In this document: positions 12,227-25,497 of the stretch, in pieces
How the letters are laid out: every line of letters begins with the position of its first letter
Numbering within the stretch: position 1 is the first letter of the stretch
DNA from: Stomoxys calcitrans
Lineage: Eukaryota > Arthropoda > Insecta > Diptera > Muscidae
DNA: 64,000 nt
Direction of reading: 5' to 3'
NCBI RefSeq assembly: GCF_963082655.1
Contig: NC_081554.1
Coordinates: forward strand, 127,881,453 to 127,945,452
Position numbers and translations under genes: made by a program
The notes under the pieces: model-generated
The model's database searches: none
Seen by the model: only the letters and a program-made list of their open reading frames with translations
What the model was told of the DNA's origin: nothing

Positions 12227-12549
12227 TTACAGGTAGTGGCAGTTGCCCAACAACAAAATATTAAGTGCACTATCTGTCAAAATTAGTGATCAGTTCAACT
12301 ATGGTACAATTAATTTAGTACAACTTAAATAAAAAAAAAATTTACTCAGCTATTCGCATGACATCATCTTATTAGTGCATCCTGACTGCAACTCTGATTT
12401 TGAGTATGTTACTAGTTCGCGCCATTTTCCGTTGTTTGTGTGTAATAGTTATTGATTATAACACACACAAACAACCAAAATTCCTTGACAGATAGTGCAC
12501 TTCGCGAGAAAAAATTTTACTCAGCTGTTTACGGTACACTATCTGGTAA
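12227..12549. mobile_element. Small TIR element (MITE) with internal hairpin, copy 1
   Basis: The outer ends 'ttacaggtagtgg' and 'cactatctggtaa' are inverted relatives. Inside is a perfect 18-bp inverted pair: 'aagtgcactatctgtcaa' (about 12,262) and 'ttgacagatagtgcactt' (about 12,485). The centre holds a hairpin, 'gttgtttgtgtgt' with 'acacacacaaacaac'. A related copy lies at 12,895-13,063. Confidence 0.5.
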
Positions 12550-12894
12550 TTATGTCATAGGTTTAATCAATAAATTTATGATGATCACGCATCATGATGT
12601 ACCGCGTAAATTGTTCAACTTACATTGTACATCAAATGTGTCTTCATCATGTAGGCTTGATAACACAGCTGTGATTTTTTCTAAAATCTTAAAAAGATGT
12701 ACCATTTGATCCAATATTCCAACAAAACAGTGTTACAATGATCAAAATACAAATATCACATTTAAAGAAGATAAGTTGTAAAACAAAGTTCATTTCTAAA
12801 ACCGCTTTGACATTTCAATTATCGGCATTTGCCACTCAAGGTAGTTTCGTATGGGGTAGTTTTTTGTTGTTATGATCAAGATACATATATTCAT

Positions 12895-13063
12895 TTACAG
12901 GTAGTGGCTGTTGCTCAACAACAAAATATTCGTGCAACTTTGATTTTGAATATGTTACTAGTTCGCGCCATTTTTCGTTGTATATGTGTTATCGTTCTTA
13001 ACTATAATACGCACACATACAACCATATCTCTTTGACAGCTGTTTACGGTACACTACCTGGTA
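12895..13063. mobile_element. Small TIR element (MITE) with internal hairpin, copy 2
   Basis: Same ends as copy 1 ('ttacaggtagtggctgt' and 'acggtacactacctggtaa'). The same 'gttactagttcgcgccattt' block is followed by a hairpin 'gttgtatatgtgttat' against 'ataatacgcacacatacaac'. The hairpin is kept although the arms have changed sequence. Confidence 0.5.
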
Positions 13064-13512
13064 ATTATGTCATGGTTGTGCTAGTGACGCTACCACTCAA
13101 TTGTACAATGGTGTTAAATAAAGCATTTCGCAAACATGATATACCACTTTCTTCTTTTCTCTACTTTACTTTGGTACTTTTTTCCGTGCACATCATGTCA
13201 TTTAACAGCAAATTTGTCAATTAATGATTGGACAACATCTGTCAAGAAATCATAACATATTTCTGTTTAAACGTTAAGTCGGCTGGCACGAATCATCGAA
13301 CAAAATCACAATGAATGTGACTTTTTTCACATTTATATTCTTGTTCTCGCGTCGGAAGTATTGTTGAGCTTTGTACGTAAAATATTATCGCCATTAAAAA
13401 ATATTTGTTAAACAAATAAATACAATGTTTTAATACAATATAAGAGCGTAAAAACCTCTTCAATTGCTTTAAAGCGATGGAAATTGTAAAAATTCTAAAG
13501 ATATTCTACATA
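13064..13512. other. Unassigned stretch
   Basis: No recognisable gene. The open frame running through here starts inside the MITE and has no family signature. Confidence 0.4.
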
Positions 13513-15445
13513 AACAAGTAAAAGCGTGCTAAGTTCGGCCGGGCCGAATCTTATATACCCTCCACCATGGATCGCATTTGTCGAGTTCTTTTCCCGGCAT
13601 CTCTTCTTAGGCAAAAAAAGGATATAGGAAAAGATTTGCTCTGCTTTTAGAGCGATATCAAGATATGGCCCGGTTTGGACCACAATTAAATTATATGTTG
13701 GAGACCTGTGTAAAATGTCAGCCAATTCGAATAAGAATTGCGCCCTTTGTGGGTTCAAAAAGTAAAATAGAGAGATCGATTTATATGGGAGCTGTATCGG
13801 GCTATATACCAATTCAGACTATAATAAACACGTATGTTAATGGTCATGAGAGAATCCGTCGTACAAAATTTCAGGCAAATCGGATAATAATTGCGACCTC
13901 TAGAGGCTCAAGAAGTCAAGACCCAAGATCGGTTTATATGACAGCTATATAAGGTTATGGACCGATTTGAACCATACTTGGCACAGTTGTTGGATATCGT
14001 AACAAAATACGTCGTGCAAAATATCATTCCAATCGGATAAGAATTGCGCACTCTAGAGGCTCAAGAAGTCAAGACCCTAGATCGGTTTATATGGCAGCTA
14101 TATCAGGTTATGAACCGATTTGCACCATACTTGGCACAGTTGTTGGATATCGTAACAAAATACGTCGTGCAAAATATCATTCCAATCGGATAAGAATTGC
14201 GCACTCTAGAGGCTCAAGAAGTCAAGACCCTAGATCGGTTTATATGGCAGCTATATCAGGTTATGAACCGATTTGCACCATACTTGGCACAGTTGTTGGA
14301 TATAATAACAAAACACGTCGTGCAAAATTTCATTCCAATCGGATAAGAATTGCGCACTGTAGAGGCTCAAGAAGTCAAGACCCAAGATCGGTTTATATGG
14401 CAGCTATATCAGGTTATGAACCGATTTGAACCATACTTGGCAGAGTTATTGGATATCATAACAAAACACGTCGTGCAAAATTTCATTCCAATCGGATAAG
14501 AATTGCGCACTCTAGAGCCTCAAGAAGTCAAGAACCAAGATCGGTTTATATGGCAGCTATATCAGGTTATGAACCGATTTGAACCATACTTGGCACAGTT
14601 GTTGGGTATCATAACAAAACACGTCGTGCAAAATTTCATTTCAATCGGATAAGAATTGCGCACTCTAGAGGCTCAAGAAGTCAAGACCCAAGATCGGTTT
14701 ATATGGCAGCTATATTAGGTTATGGACCGATTTGAACCATACTTGGCACAGTTATTGGATATCATAACAAAACACGTCGTGCAAAATTTCATTCCAATCG
14801 GATAAGAATTGCGCACTCTAGAGCCTCAAGAAGTCAAGAACCAAGATCGGTTTATATGGCAGCTATATCAGGTTATGAACCGATTTGAACCATACTTGGC
14901 ACAGTTGTTGGATATCATAACAAAACACGTCGTGCAAAATTTCATCCCAATCGGATAAGAATTGCGCACTCTAGAGGGTCAAGAAGTCAAGACCCAAGAT
15001 CGGTTTATATGGCAGCTATATCAGGTTATGAACCGATTTGAACCATACTTGGCACAGTTGTTGGATATCATAACAAACCACGTCGTGCAAAATTTCATCC
15101 CAATCGGATAAGAATTGCGCACTCTAGAGGCTCAAGAAGTCAAGACCCAAGATCGGTTTATATCGCAGCTATATCAAAACATGCACCGATATGGCCCATT
15201 TACAATACCAACCGACCTACACTAATAAGAAGTATTTTTGCAAAATTTCAAGAGGCTAGCTTTGCTCCTTCGGAAGTAAGCGTGCTTTCGACAGACAGAC
15301 GGACGGACATGGCTAGATCGACATAAAATTTTACGACGATCAAGAATATATATACTTTATGGGGTCTCAGACGAATATTTCGAGTAGTTACAATCAGAAT
15401 GACGAAATTAGTATACCCCCCATCTTATGGTGGAGGGTATAAAAA
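13513..15445 (-). mobile_element. HINE/DINE-1-like element, family 1 (complete, long array)
   Basis: The left end 'aacaagtaaaagcgtg' and the hairpin 'ttcggccgggccgaa' lead into the subterminal repeat 'tataccctccacc'. The right end is 'ggtggagggtataaaaa'. The interior carries about eight near-identical units with a 153-bp period; for example 'atcggtttatatggcagc' recurs at 14,081, 14,234 and 14,387. Because 153 is a multiple of three, the array produces repeated open frames that are not genes. A short 'gacagacagacggacggaca' block and core precede the right end. Confidence 0.8.
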
Positions 15446-17435
15446 CATGATAGTCTATTGTGTGGAAAATGACGCTGTGGTGGTACATTCATATGAAAAC
15501 CACTTCTGGGAAGCAATGGATATGGAATCAATTGCTGAATATGTAGAATTGAGGTTGGTAATTATTAACATAAATAAACGAAACAAAATTAGATACAATG
15601 ATTTTCAATGGTTTTCTTTTGGTTCATTAGGGGGTGGCATAATCAATAACGGGTTGGTATTAAAATCAATATCTTACTGGTGCTTAAACCAATAACATAT
15701 TGTTATTAAAACTGACAATAGTTCTGTAATAAAGCTAGTACCAAACGTCACTAATTACTTTATGTTTCATCCACACCATCCGGTATTGTTTTTGTACCAA
15801 ACGGTGTTGTTTTACTATCAATACCGTATGGTACTGAAATGAGAGCGTTTTATCAACTGTTCTGTGGTTGCATGTGATGCATAAACAATTATTTTCACCA
15901 ATCCATTTATAATTTTCACGTATCATGATGTAACGTGTGAATTGGGCATAAGGTTCAATGGACTGTTCGAACTTAAAGGATTTCGAGAAAAAATTATTAG
16001 AAAATTTATGTATTTCACCACCACAAAGGCCACATAAGCAAGAAAATAGTATTAGAATGACAAAAATACAACAATAAAACACTTTTCAAAGAGAGAAATT
16101 ATAAAATAAAGTCTATTTCTAAATGCAATATATCATTTGAATTTACTTCATCTGCCAATCAAGTGTTTGTTAGTTGTTAGAGATTTTTATTCTTGGGCAA
16201 GTGACCCTACCTTTTGAGGGCACCCATGGGCATATACACACATCCACATTATTTTCACCAATAAATTTATTATGATCACGCATCATGATTTATGTGTAAA
16301 TTTGTATCTTTGTCGTATTTGTCATGTCTTTTTCATGTCTGCGTATTGACTGAACGGAATACATCGTTTCTCCTTTTTTCGGTACGTTTTTCCACACACA
16401 TCTTGACATTTAGCAGATGTCCTCTAATGATTTCACATTTCTGTTCAAACGATGCTTTGGAACAATATTTGGAAGTCAACATAGTTTTGAATTTAAACCA
16501 TGTTTCATAATCAAGTGCACTTGTCCAAAAATATGCATACATTACGAAAGAGTACTCGTCACACGATTAGTTACGATAAAGATGCAATGTTGTTGTGTCC
16601 ATATCCAAAATAAATTTTTGGTGTATTGAAGGGATTTTATAAATTTTGAAAGGATGTTATAAAACAAAATGAAACAAGAAGAGGATATATTTTGTTTTTT
16701 TGTGACGGCGTGGACAGAGTTTTCTAGTTGGGAATTTGAAATTTTATGCCAAAGGTTTTTCCTAGCAGCTGTAAAAATGTGGCTTTTCGTAAAATATCTG
16801 TTGTTGTTATATTTTACGAAAAGCAACAGCTTTATTTTGTTTTACTCAATTAAATAATTCAAGTGTAAAGGTTTTTGTTCTTCTGCAAATTTGTATAGGA
16901 TGTATACGCGAACACACCTTATATGTGCCTGTAATTATTAATTTGGCGTATTGTATTGTTTTCTTTATAAAAAAGATTGAAATTCAAAGTCGATGTTGTA
17001 CTTAATTCACCAACAGAGGAGAGCGCAAGGGGTGTGAGAGAGAAAAACATTAAATGTGCTTTGTAATTGAGAAGTTGCAAAATTCCTCAACAAATTTGAT
17101 AGAAAAAGTATGCGAACACTTCTTATATGTGACGTATTGTGGTTGCTTTTTAATTGTAAACAAAGATTGAAATCCAAAGCTGATTGAAAAGAACGGCGTA
17201 ATGTTATAACAATTTGAATAAAGGTGGCAATGTCGTAGCCAGAAAATGTTGTCAAAACATACACAACACTGAGAGGAAGGTTTGAATTTTGTGGTTTGCA
17301 GTAATCTAACAAAGCTATGAAATAGGAAGTGTGAAGGTTAAAAAATCGCAATGCAGGTAATGAGGAAAGTATAACGAAGCTATGTACGTCGAAAAAAGTC
17401 GAATTTTTTAGTGTCGTCAAAACATGCACTTGACA

Positions 17436-17438
<3 letters not shown>
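15446..17438. other. Unassigned region with one strong hairpin
   Basis: Short open frames on both strands lack family signatures. Blocks such as 'gatcacgcatcatgattt' (16,273) recur in related form at 12,580 and 15,910, so diverged repeats are likely. A 15-bp perfect inverted repeat lies at 16,783-16,823. Confidence 0.4.
16783..16823. repeat. 15-bp perfect inverted repeat (hairpin)
   Basis: 'cttttcgtaaaatat' (16,783-16,797) and 'atattttacgaaaag' (16,809-16,823) are exact reverse complements separated by 11 bases. The flanks do not continue the palindrome. Confidence 0.8.

Positions 17439-17486
<48 letters not shown>
17439..17486. repeat. (TA)n microsatellite at the duplication breakpoint
   Basis: About 48 bp of TA repeats. 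Sequence to the left matches 34,191-51,628, and sequence to the right does not match what follows the second copy. Confidence 0.9.
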
Positions 17487-17489
<3 letters not shown>

Positions 17490-17839
17490 AATCGAATGTT
17501 TTCAGCCCATTTTTTCGTTCAAATGGTTGTTTCGACGACATTTGTATGTTTTGAGCCCAGGGTTTACATTTTTCCTCTGCCAACGGTATGTTTTGGCGAC
17601 ATAACCACGTCTGGCAAATTTTTTATTTCTAGCGTTGCCACTTTTATGTAACTTCAGCGGCGTTAATTTCATTTTTATTCACCAACATTGTACTCCTATG
17701 TCACAACAGCTTACTGAGTACTACATTCCTACTTTTTACCCAACGACACATCAACCATTTATCAACTCGTGAACTCTCTATAAGTTTTCACAACATTAGA
17801 CGAGGTTTATCACGACAAGAATGCATTGATGATCTTTAA

Positions 17840-18620
17840 TCTTTATAGGGCGGTGAAGCACCATCCTATACCATTATGAAAAACTGGTTTATGACTTCAA
17901 TTGTCTAAACACCGCCGTTGCACCTGAGAACATTCATGCCGTGCGTGAACTGAAAATGCAAGATTGCCATGTGATACACCGTGAGAAAGAGGCATCCTTG
18001 GTCATTACTCCCACCAACATACATTCGCTATTGCATGAACACCTAGCCGTAAATAAGGTCTGTTCTTCTTGAAACCCGCACAATCTGACAATCGCTAAAA
18101 AAAGTCTGGTATTGAAATGTTGAAAAATACGGTCGCGCTGCTTCAAAAGACGTTTAGTACCTACCTATACACCAAAATCCAACGAAAGTTGTTCGTGGTA
18201 GAAGCACTTCGAAGCAAATGGTCGTCTGATTCTGCGGCAAAACTGTCACACCACAGTATGTTTGCCTTAAGTCTTCGGGGAATTTTGAAAGACGTACAAG
18301 AGAAGACGAGTCATTTTTCACCATGACAACGTGATCTCTCACACATCGGCCCAAACCAGCGGCTTTTTGACTGGGTCATCCGCCATACAGCCCTGACTTC
18401 GCACAAATTATTTCTTTTTATTTCCACACGTTAAGGAAAAATGCGTGGTTAATGATTTTCGTTACAAGATGCTGTTGAAGCGTTTAATAACCATGTTTTG
18501 ATAGTCTCTCAATCGGAGTGGAAAAAGTGCTTCGACAATTGGTTTGAGCGCATGCAAAATGTATAAATCATACTGGAGAATACTTTGGAAAACAATAAAA
18601 CCCTTTTTGATGATAAATAT
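17840..18620 (+). pseudogene. Degenerate mariner-family transposase
   Basis: Several frames together give mariner transposase blocks. The first are APENIHAVREL, MQDCHVIHRE and IHSLLHEHLAVNKVCS from the DNA-binding half. Then comes VIFHHDNVISHTSAQTSGFL, matching the conserved HHDNA..HTS catalytic block. The last are FFLFPHVKEKC and SGKSASTIGLSACKM near the end. Several stops and frame changes mean that it is inactive. A typical mariner transposase is about 340-350 aa. It is cut-and-paste Tc1/mariner-superfamily machinery unrelated to its neighbours. Confidence 0.75.
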
Positions 18621-19600
18621 TTGCATTTTCATCAGGCCAGAAATATATATTGCAGTCTATGAATGTAGGAAGTCACAACAGAACATCAATTCTGTATATA
18701 TTGACAGGCAGTTCGAAAAAGAATTGCGCCCTCCAGGTTATTACAAAGGCAATTTGAGCAATTAGTTAATATGGGGGCTTATCAAGTTAATGACCAATTC
18801 AGACCATACTTGGCATGTATAGGTAGGTACTAAGTCACTGTGAAAATCAAAGCAATGACACGAAATTTATTTCAAAAGGAATTAAGGTATTACATTGGTT
18901 TATCTGAGTGTTATATTACTTAACTCTAACCGAAACAAAATAATAATTTCTCCGATTTGTGGTTAATTTTTTTCTTCCTTAACTCAACAGTAAACCTAAG
19001 TTTTAGCTACATGTATAAAGTAAGATGCTGTAAATTTGGTTCCTTTCTCTCGTAATGAGTTTAAAATAAGATCATATGATCCAAGTTTGAAACTCAAACT
19101 CGTAAGCTATTGGTGCAAAAGGAATAATATGTTTTAAGTCGCAAGTTTTTGTATATTTAATACGAAAATGACGTACTTGATTGAGTGCAAATAGTGCCAT
19201 ACCATACTAAAAATGTATTATTCTACAAAATGGGGTTTTTCCCACAAATTTTATGACCGTATTTCCACTTTGTAGCACTTAACTATTAGTTTTTCTAAAA
19301 AAATTTTCGATCATTTATTTCAGATTGCCGTAGTGCAGCTGTGTGTTAAATGTCAGCCAAATGCCAAAGCAATAAATGTGCGTTCGAACTTCAAAAAATC
19401 GCTTTGTTACTCTTTATTATTTAGATATAAAGTTAAAGTAAACCTAAATATACAATTTCAAAGATCTAGTTTACTCCGTAAAGAAAGCGCCAAGAGTACG
19501 TTCCCTACCACTTATGGCATGCATATTTATATTATATTTTGTGCTTTCTTTTATATTTCATACTCCTATCTCCCTCATATCACTGTTGGCAAAGTAGAGC
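18621..19600. other. Unassigned region with a weak HINE remnant
   Basis: Around 18,715-18,835 the words 'aaaagaattgcgccctcc', 'tatgggggcttatcaag' and 'cagaccatacttggca' resemble diverged HINE family 1 units. The rest shows nothing I recognise. Confidence 0.35.
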
Positions 19601-21417
19601 TTTTTATACCCTCCACCATAAGATGGGGGGTATACTAATTTCGTCATTCTGTTTGTAACTACTCGAAATATTCGTCTGAGACCCCATAAAGTATATATAT
19701 TCTTGATCGTCGTGAAATTTTGTGTCGATCTAGCCATGTCCGTCCGTCTGTCCGTCCGTCCGTCCGTCCGTCTGTCTGTCGAAAGCACGCTAACTTCCGA
19801 AGGAGTAAAGCTAGCCGCTTGAAATTTTGCACAAATACTTTTTATTAGTGTAGGTCGGTTGGTATTGTAAATGGGCCATATCGGTCCATGTTTTGATATA
19901 GCTGCCATATAAACCGATCTTGGGTCTTGACTTCTTGAGCCTCTAGAGTGCGCAATTCTTATCCGATTGGGATGAAATTTTGCACGATATGTTTTGTTAT
20001 GATATCCAGCAACTGTGCTAAGTATGGTTTAAATCGGTCCATAACCTGATATAGCTGCCATATAAACCGATCTTGGGTCTTGACTTCTTGAGCCTCTAGA
20101 GTGCGCAATTCTTATCCGATTGGGATGAAATTTTGCACGATATGTTTTGTTATGATATCCAGCAACTGTGCTAAGTATGGTTTAAATCGGTCCATAACCT
20201 GATATAGCTGCCATATAAACCGATCTGGGGTCTTGACTTCTTGAACCTCTAGAGTGCGCAATTCCTATCCGATTGGAATGAAATTTTGCACGACGTGTTT
20301 TGTTATGATATCCAACAACTGTGCCAAATATTGTTCACATCGGTTCATAACCTGATATACCTGCCATATAAACCGATCTTGAGTCTTGACTTCTTCAGCC
20401 TCTAGAGTGCGCAATTCTTCTCCGATTTGAATGAAATTTTGCACGACGTGTTTTGCTACGATATCCAATAACTGTACCAAGTATGGTTCACATCGGTCCA
20501 TAACCTGATACAGCTGCCATATAAACCGATCTTGGGTCTTGACTTCTTGAGCCTCTAGAGTGCGCAATTCTTATCCGATTGGAATGAAATTTTGCACTAC
20601 GTGTTTTGTTATGATATCCAATAACTGTGCCAAGTGTGGTTCAAATCGGTCCATAACCTGATATAGCTGCCATATAAACCGATATTGGGTCTTGACTTCT
20701 TGAGCCTCTAGAGGACGCAATTCTCATCCGACTAGACTGAAATTTTGCACATAGTGTTTTAGAATCACTTCTAACAACTGTGCTAAGTATGGTTTAATTC
20801 GGGCCATTACCTGGTATACCTGTCATATAAACCGATCTTGGGTCTTGACTTCTTGGGGCTCTAGAGGCTCTAGAGTGCGCAATTCTTATCCGATTAGAAT
20901 GAAATTTTGCACCACGTGTTTTGTTATGATATCCAAGAACTGTGCCAAGTATGGGTCAAATCGGTCCATAACCTGATGTAGCTGCCATATAAACCGATCT
21001 TGGATCTTGACTTCTTGGGCCTCTAGAGAGCGCAATTCTTATCCGATTTGCCTGAAATTTTGTACGACGGATTCTCTCATGACCATCAACATACGTGTTT
21101 ATTATGGTCTGAATCGGTCTATAGCCCGATACAGCTCCTATATAAATCGATCTCTCTATTTTACTTTTTGAGCCCCCAAAGTGCGCAATTCTTATTCGAA
21201 TTGGCTGACATTTTACACAGGTCTCCAACATATAATTTAATTGTTGTCTAAACCGGATCATATCTTGATATCGCTTTAATAGCAGATGTTTCTTTCTTTC
21301 TTTTCTTATATAATTTTTTGCCTAAGAAGGATGCCGGGAAAAGAACTGACAAATGCGCTCCATGGTGGAGGGTATATAAGATTCGGCCAGGCCGAACTTA
21401 GCACGCTTTTACTTGTT
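19601..21417 (+). mobile_element. HINE/DINE-1-like element, family 1 (complete, opposite orientation)
   Basis: Starts 'tttttataccctccaccata', then the (TA)n-core block and a long (GTCC/GTCT)n block near 19,738-19,780. The array of ~153-bp units contains 'gctgccatataaaccgatct'. The end has 'ggtggagggtata', the hairpin 'ttcggccaggccgaa' (one base changed at the loop) and the terminus 'cacgcttttacttgtt'. Orientation is opposite to the copies at 4.0 and 13.5 kb. Confidence 0.8.
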
Positions 21418-22348
21418 CTGCTTAAGGTTGGTACTGCGTTCGCTTTTCTTTGGTGTAATCTTGTTTTAAAAGAGGAAATCATGAATGAAAATGGTAATTT
21501 GTCAAAAGTTTTTCTGGTTTTCTCTGTAAGTAAATATGTCTATAAATGGAAATACCTTATATTACAATATAAAGCTAGAGTCTAATATAAAAGGTAGCGA
21601 AAAATTGCTACAAAAGGTGAAAATAGTACCGGCCTTTACTTACCAACGTTTTCGTTGAAAAAAAAGTCGTTTAGATTGGCTCAGTGCAGTTATATGTAAA
21701 GACAGACATCGAAATATGTGCCAAATTTCAGAATTCGACTCTTTCCGTTTGCTCTGGATGATTACCTGTGTTGAACTTATTGAGACCAATAAACGTCATC
21801 AAAACATATTGTACAGGTCCCTATTACAGATGGATGTTTGAAAATCATAATTTTGTTATTGTTTTGTTTTTGGAGATTTTCATTTAAATACGGCTTTTAT
21901 TTACAGTTGCAACTTCTTTTGATAAGTTTCAAAACAAAGTCTTAAACGAATCATTTGTTTTACAACAGATTATGTCGACAGGAAATCTGCACAAGAAGTT
22001 TTGTACGGCCACTCAAACATGTGCGAATTCCGAAACCCCATTTTATGATGTCGTAGTGTATCTGTCAATAAAACTTCAGAGTTGTAGCACCCTCCATAAT
22101 AATGCGCCAAATAGTACCAAGTGTAGTAATAATATATACATGTTTCTTAACACCAATGTGAGTAAGGTTTGTCGTACTACTATATATATTTTTTTTTACC
22201 TAAATGTTCGAATTTGTAACTCAACAAGGCGGTCATAGTGCGGATGTGTGTAGTTTCAGAGCTCCAGCTCCAATGCTAGAGAATATAGGACCAAATGCAC
22301 GTTTCTCCCATCTGTGGTTCGATTTTTTAAAAATGTTTGATCCTTATA
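21418..22348. other. Unassigned stretch
   Basis: No gene signature. The short open frames at 21,4xx and 21,972-22,238 have no recognisable domain or conserved context. Confidence 0.4.
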
Positions 22349-23190
22349 TACACTCATAAAAATTTTTTAGTAAAAACAGGAAAAATTTTTGCTGTAATAG
22401 CAGAAAATCTGCTTAGAATGGGACAGTTGTAACCTTTTTTGAATTTTCTGCTGTTTTCACATCGCAAAAAGTTTAAAATAGACAAAAAATTTCGTGAGTG
22501 CTTCAAAAACTTGTACATTACATTGTATCTTTTTATTTTAAAGGTATTTAGCGAAATTCTTCTTTCAATTTTCCACAAGTGGATAATTTTTAACGATTTC
22601 GAATAACAGGAGACAAAATATATACTAAAATTAGTTGCTTTATGCTTTTGAACAAAAAATTTACGCTTAAAAATTGCAAAAACAAACATTAATGTAAAGC
22701 AACTACCATTAAGAAATTGAAAAATTTGAAACGGTTTCCTTCAAAGGTTAAAAATACTAATTTTGAATCAGCAGACAATGTTTGCTAATATCAGCAAACT
22801 TGTTTCTTTAAGTGTATAACTTGAGAAGGAAAACCCTAATGACTTGCATAAAATGAAATTATTACTCGAGTTTTGTGCGATTTTCGCTAAGTATCTTTAA
22901 ATCGCCCAATACATACAGTATGGAAGCATTAAGAACTCTGGCTCAATCCTTAAAGAATGGGTACATTATATGCTTTTTGGTCAGCGTAGTCTGTCAAATA
23001 GCTCCACAAAGAGGAGAATTGTGTGAAAATTTTAATTATATGTTGCATGAAGTTTAGCATATTGTATTTAAATGTGCCTTCCATCCATAAAAGGAGCAGC
23101 AGATATTTTCAGCAAACAACAGCAAAAGGATTTTCAGCAGTCAATCTGCTATTCTAAAATCGTAAACATCTTGTTATAATAGCAGAAATA
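22349..23190. mobile_element. TIR element X, copy 1 (right end unclear)
   Basis: Begins 'cactcataaaaatttttta', then 'ttgctgtaatagcagaaaat' and 'atgggacag'. This is the same TIR that ends copy 2 (inverted) at 26,040-26,137. The interior shares 'tttatgctttt.aacaaaaaat' with copy 2. The right terminus is degraded. It is nonautonomous. Confidence 0.5.
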
Positions 23191-23216
23191 GCTACACTAA
23201 TAGAAATTTGTTAGTA

Positions 23217-25497
23217 AACAAGTAAAAAGACGTTAAGTTCGGCCGGGCCGAACTTTGGATACCCACTACCTCCGGTATATATGTAAACCACCTTTCATCA
23301 AAATCCAGTGAAAATTGCATACCTTATATACTATAGCAGTAATATCGAAATAAGATCCGATTTGGACCAAATACTAATAAGTACAAGTTATTGTTCAATT
23401 TTGTATAACAATATTTTGGTCTTTTTAGTAGCTATACATGGATGTCGAAAAGCCTAACATAAGTCAATGTGCCGAATTTCAGTTAAATCGGATTATAAAT
23501 GGGCTTTTTTTGGGACCAAGACTTTAAATCGAAATATCGGTCTATAAGGCAGCTATATGCAAATCTTGATCGGTCTAGACCAAATTGCAGAAATATGTGG
23601 AGGGGCATAACTCAACTCTTTATCCCAAATTTCGGCATCATCGGACAATAAATTGCGCCTTTTATGGGCCCAAAATATTAATTCAAGAAATCGGTCTATA
23701 TGGCAGCTACATCCAAATCTTGACCGATCTGTGCCATAATGCAGAACTATGTCAAGAAGTTTAACTTAACTTTATGTCCCAAATTTCGGCGACATCGGAC
23801 AATAAATGCGCCATTTATGGGCCTAAGACCCCAAATCGGAGGATCGGTCTATATGGCAGCTATATCCAAATCTGAATCGATCTGGGCCAAATTGACTATG
23901 GATGTCAAGGGGCCTAACACAAACCACTACCCCAAATTTCAGCAAAATCGGATAATGAATGCGGCTTTTATGGGCCTAAGACCCTGAATCGGAGGATCGG
24001 TCTATATGGCACCTATATAATCTGAACCGATCTAGGCCAAATTCACGAAGGATGTCCAAGGGCCTAACACAACTCACTGTCCCTAATTTCAGCAAAATCG
24101 GATAATAAATGTGGCTTTTATGGGCCTAAGACCCTAAATCGGAGGATCGGTCTATGGCAGCTATATCCAAATCTGGACCGATCTAAGCCAAATTTACGAA
24201 GGAGGCCTAACACAACTCACTGTCCCAAATTTCAGCAAAATCGGATATTAAATGTGGCTTTTATGGGCCGAAGACCCCTTAATCGGCGGATCGGTCTATA
24301 TGGCAGCTATATCCAAATCTAGACCGATTGGGGCCAAATTGAGGAAGGATGTCAAGGGGCCTAACACAACTCACTGTCCCAAATTCCACAAAAATCGAAT
24401 AATAAATGTGGCTTTTATGGGCCTAAGACCCTAAATCGGAGGATCGGTCTATGGCACCTATATCCAAATCTGGACAGAACTAAGGCAAATTGACGAAGGA
24501 TGTCGGCGGGTCTAACACAACTCACTGTCCCAAATTTCAGCAAAATCGGATAAAAAATGTGGCTTTTGTGGGCCTAAGACCCTAAATCGGAGGATCGGTC
24601 TATATGGCAGCTATATCCAAATCTGGACCGATCTAGGCAAAATTGACGAAGGATGTCGAAGGGCCTAACAAAACTCACTGTCCCAAATTTCAGCAAAATC
24701 GGATAATAAATGTGGCTTTTATGGGCCTAAGACCCTAAATCGGAGGATCGGTCTATATGGCAACTATATCCAAATCTGGACCGATCTAGGCCAAATTGAC
24801 GAAGGACGTCGAAGGGCCTAACAAAACTCACTGTCCCAAATTTCAGCAAAATCGGATAATAAATGTGGCTTTTATGGGCCTAAGACCCTAAATCGGAGGA
24901 TCGGTCTATATGGCAGCTATATCCAAATCTGCACCGATCTGGTCAAAATTGACGAAGGATGTCGAAGGGGCCAACAAAACCCACTGTCTCGAATTTCAGC
25001 AAAATCGGATAATAAATGTGGCTTTTATGGGCCTAAGACCCTAAATCGGCCGATCGGTCTATATGGCAGCTATATCCAAATCTGGACCGATCTGAACAAA
25101 ATTGACGAAGGATGTCGAAGGGCCTAACAAAACTCACTGTCCCAAATTTCAGCAAAATCGGATAATAAATGTGGCTTTTATGGGCCTTAAACCCTAAATC
25201 GGCGGATCGGTCTATATGGGGGCTATATCAAGATATAGTCCGATATAGCCCATCTACGAACTTAACCGCTTATGGACAAAAAAAGAACCTGTGCAAAATT
25301 TTAGCTCAATATCTCTTTTTTTGATGACTGTCGTGTGATTTCAACAGACAGACGAATGTACATGGCTAGATCGTCTTAGATTTTTTCGCTGATCTAGAAT
25401 ATATATACTTTGTAGGGTCGGAAATGGATATATCGATGTGTTGCAAACGGAATGACAAAATGAATATACCCTCATCCTTCGGTGATAGGTATAAAAA
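23217..25497 (-). mobile_element. HINE/DINE-1-like element, family 2 (complete)
   Basis: It carries the same terminal plan as family 1: 'aacaagtaaaaagacg', then the hairpin 'ttcggccgggccgaa', then 'gatacccactacctcc'. The far end is 'ggtgataggtataaaaa'. The array units differ in sequence ('aggatcggtctatatggcag', 'ggcctaacacaactcactgt'). They still repeat every 153 bp, for example at 24,591, 24,744 and 24,897. A short 'cagacagacgaatg' block and the core with 'gaatatatatactt' precede the right end. It is nonautonomous and inserted in the TIR of element X. Confidence 0.75.

Noticed and set aside
14091..14429. Repetitive open frame (112 aa, with repeated MAAISGYEPI) as a protein
   Set aside because: It is the HINE tandem array read in frame. 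The 153-bp unit is a multiple of three, so any stop-free unit yields a long repeat protein. The same applies to 20,265-20,567 and 9,081-9,569.
23739..25210. CRISPR-like array of regularly spaced repeats
   Set aside because: The units are contiguous 153-bp tandem copies without unique spacers, inside a eukaryotic HINE.
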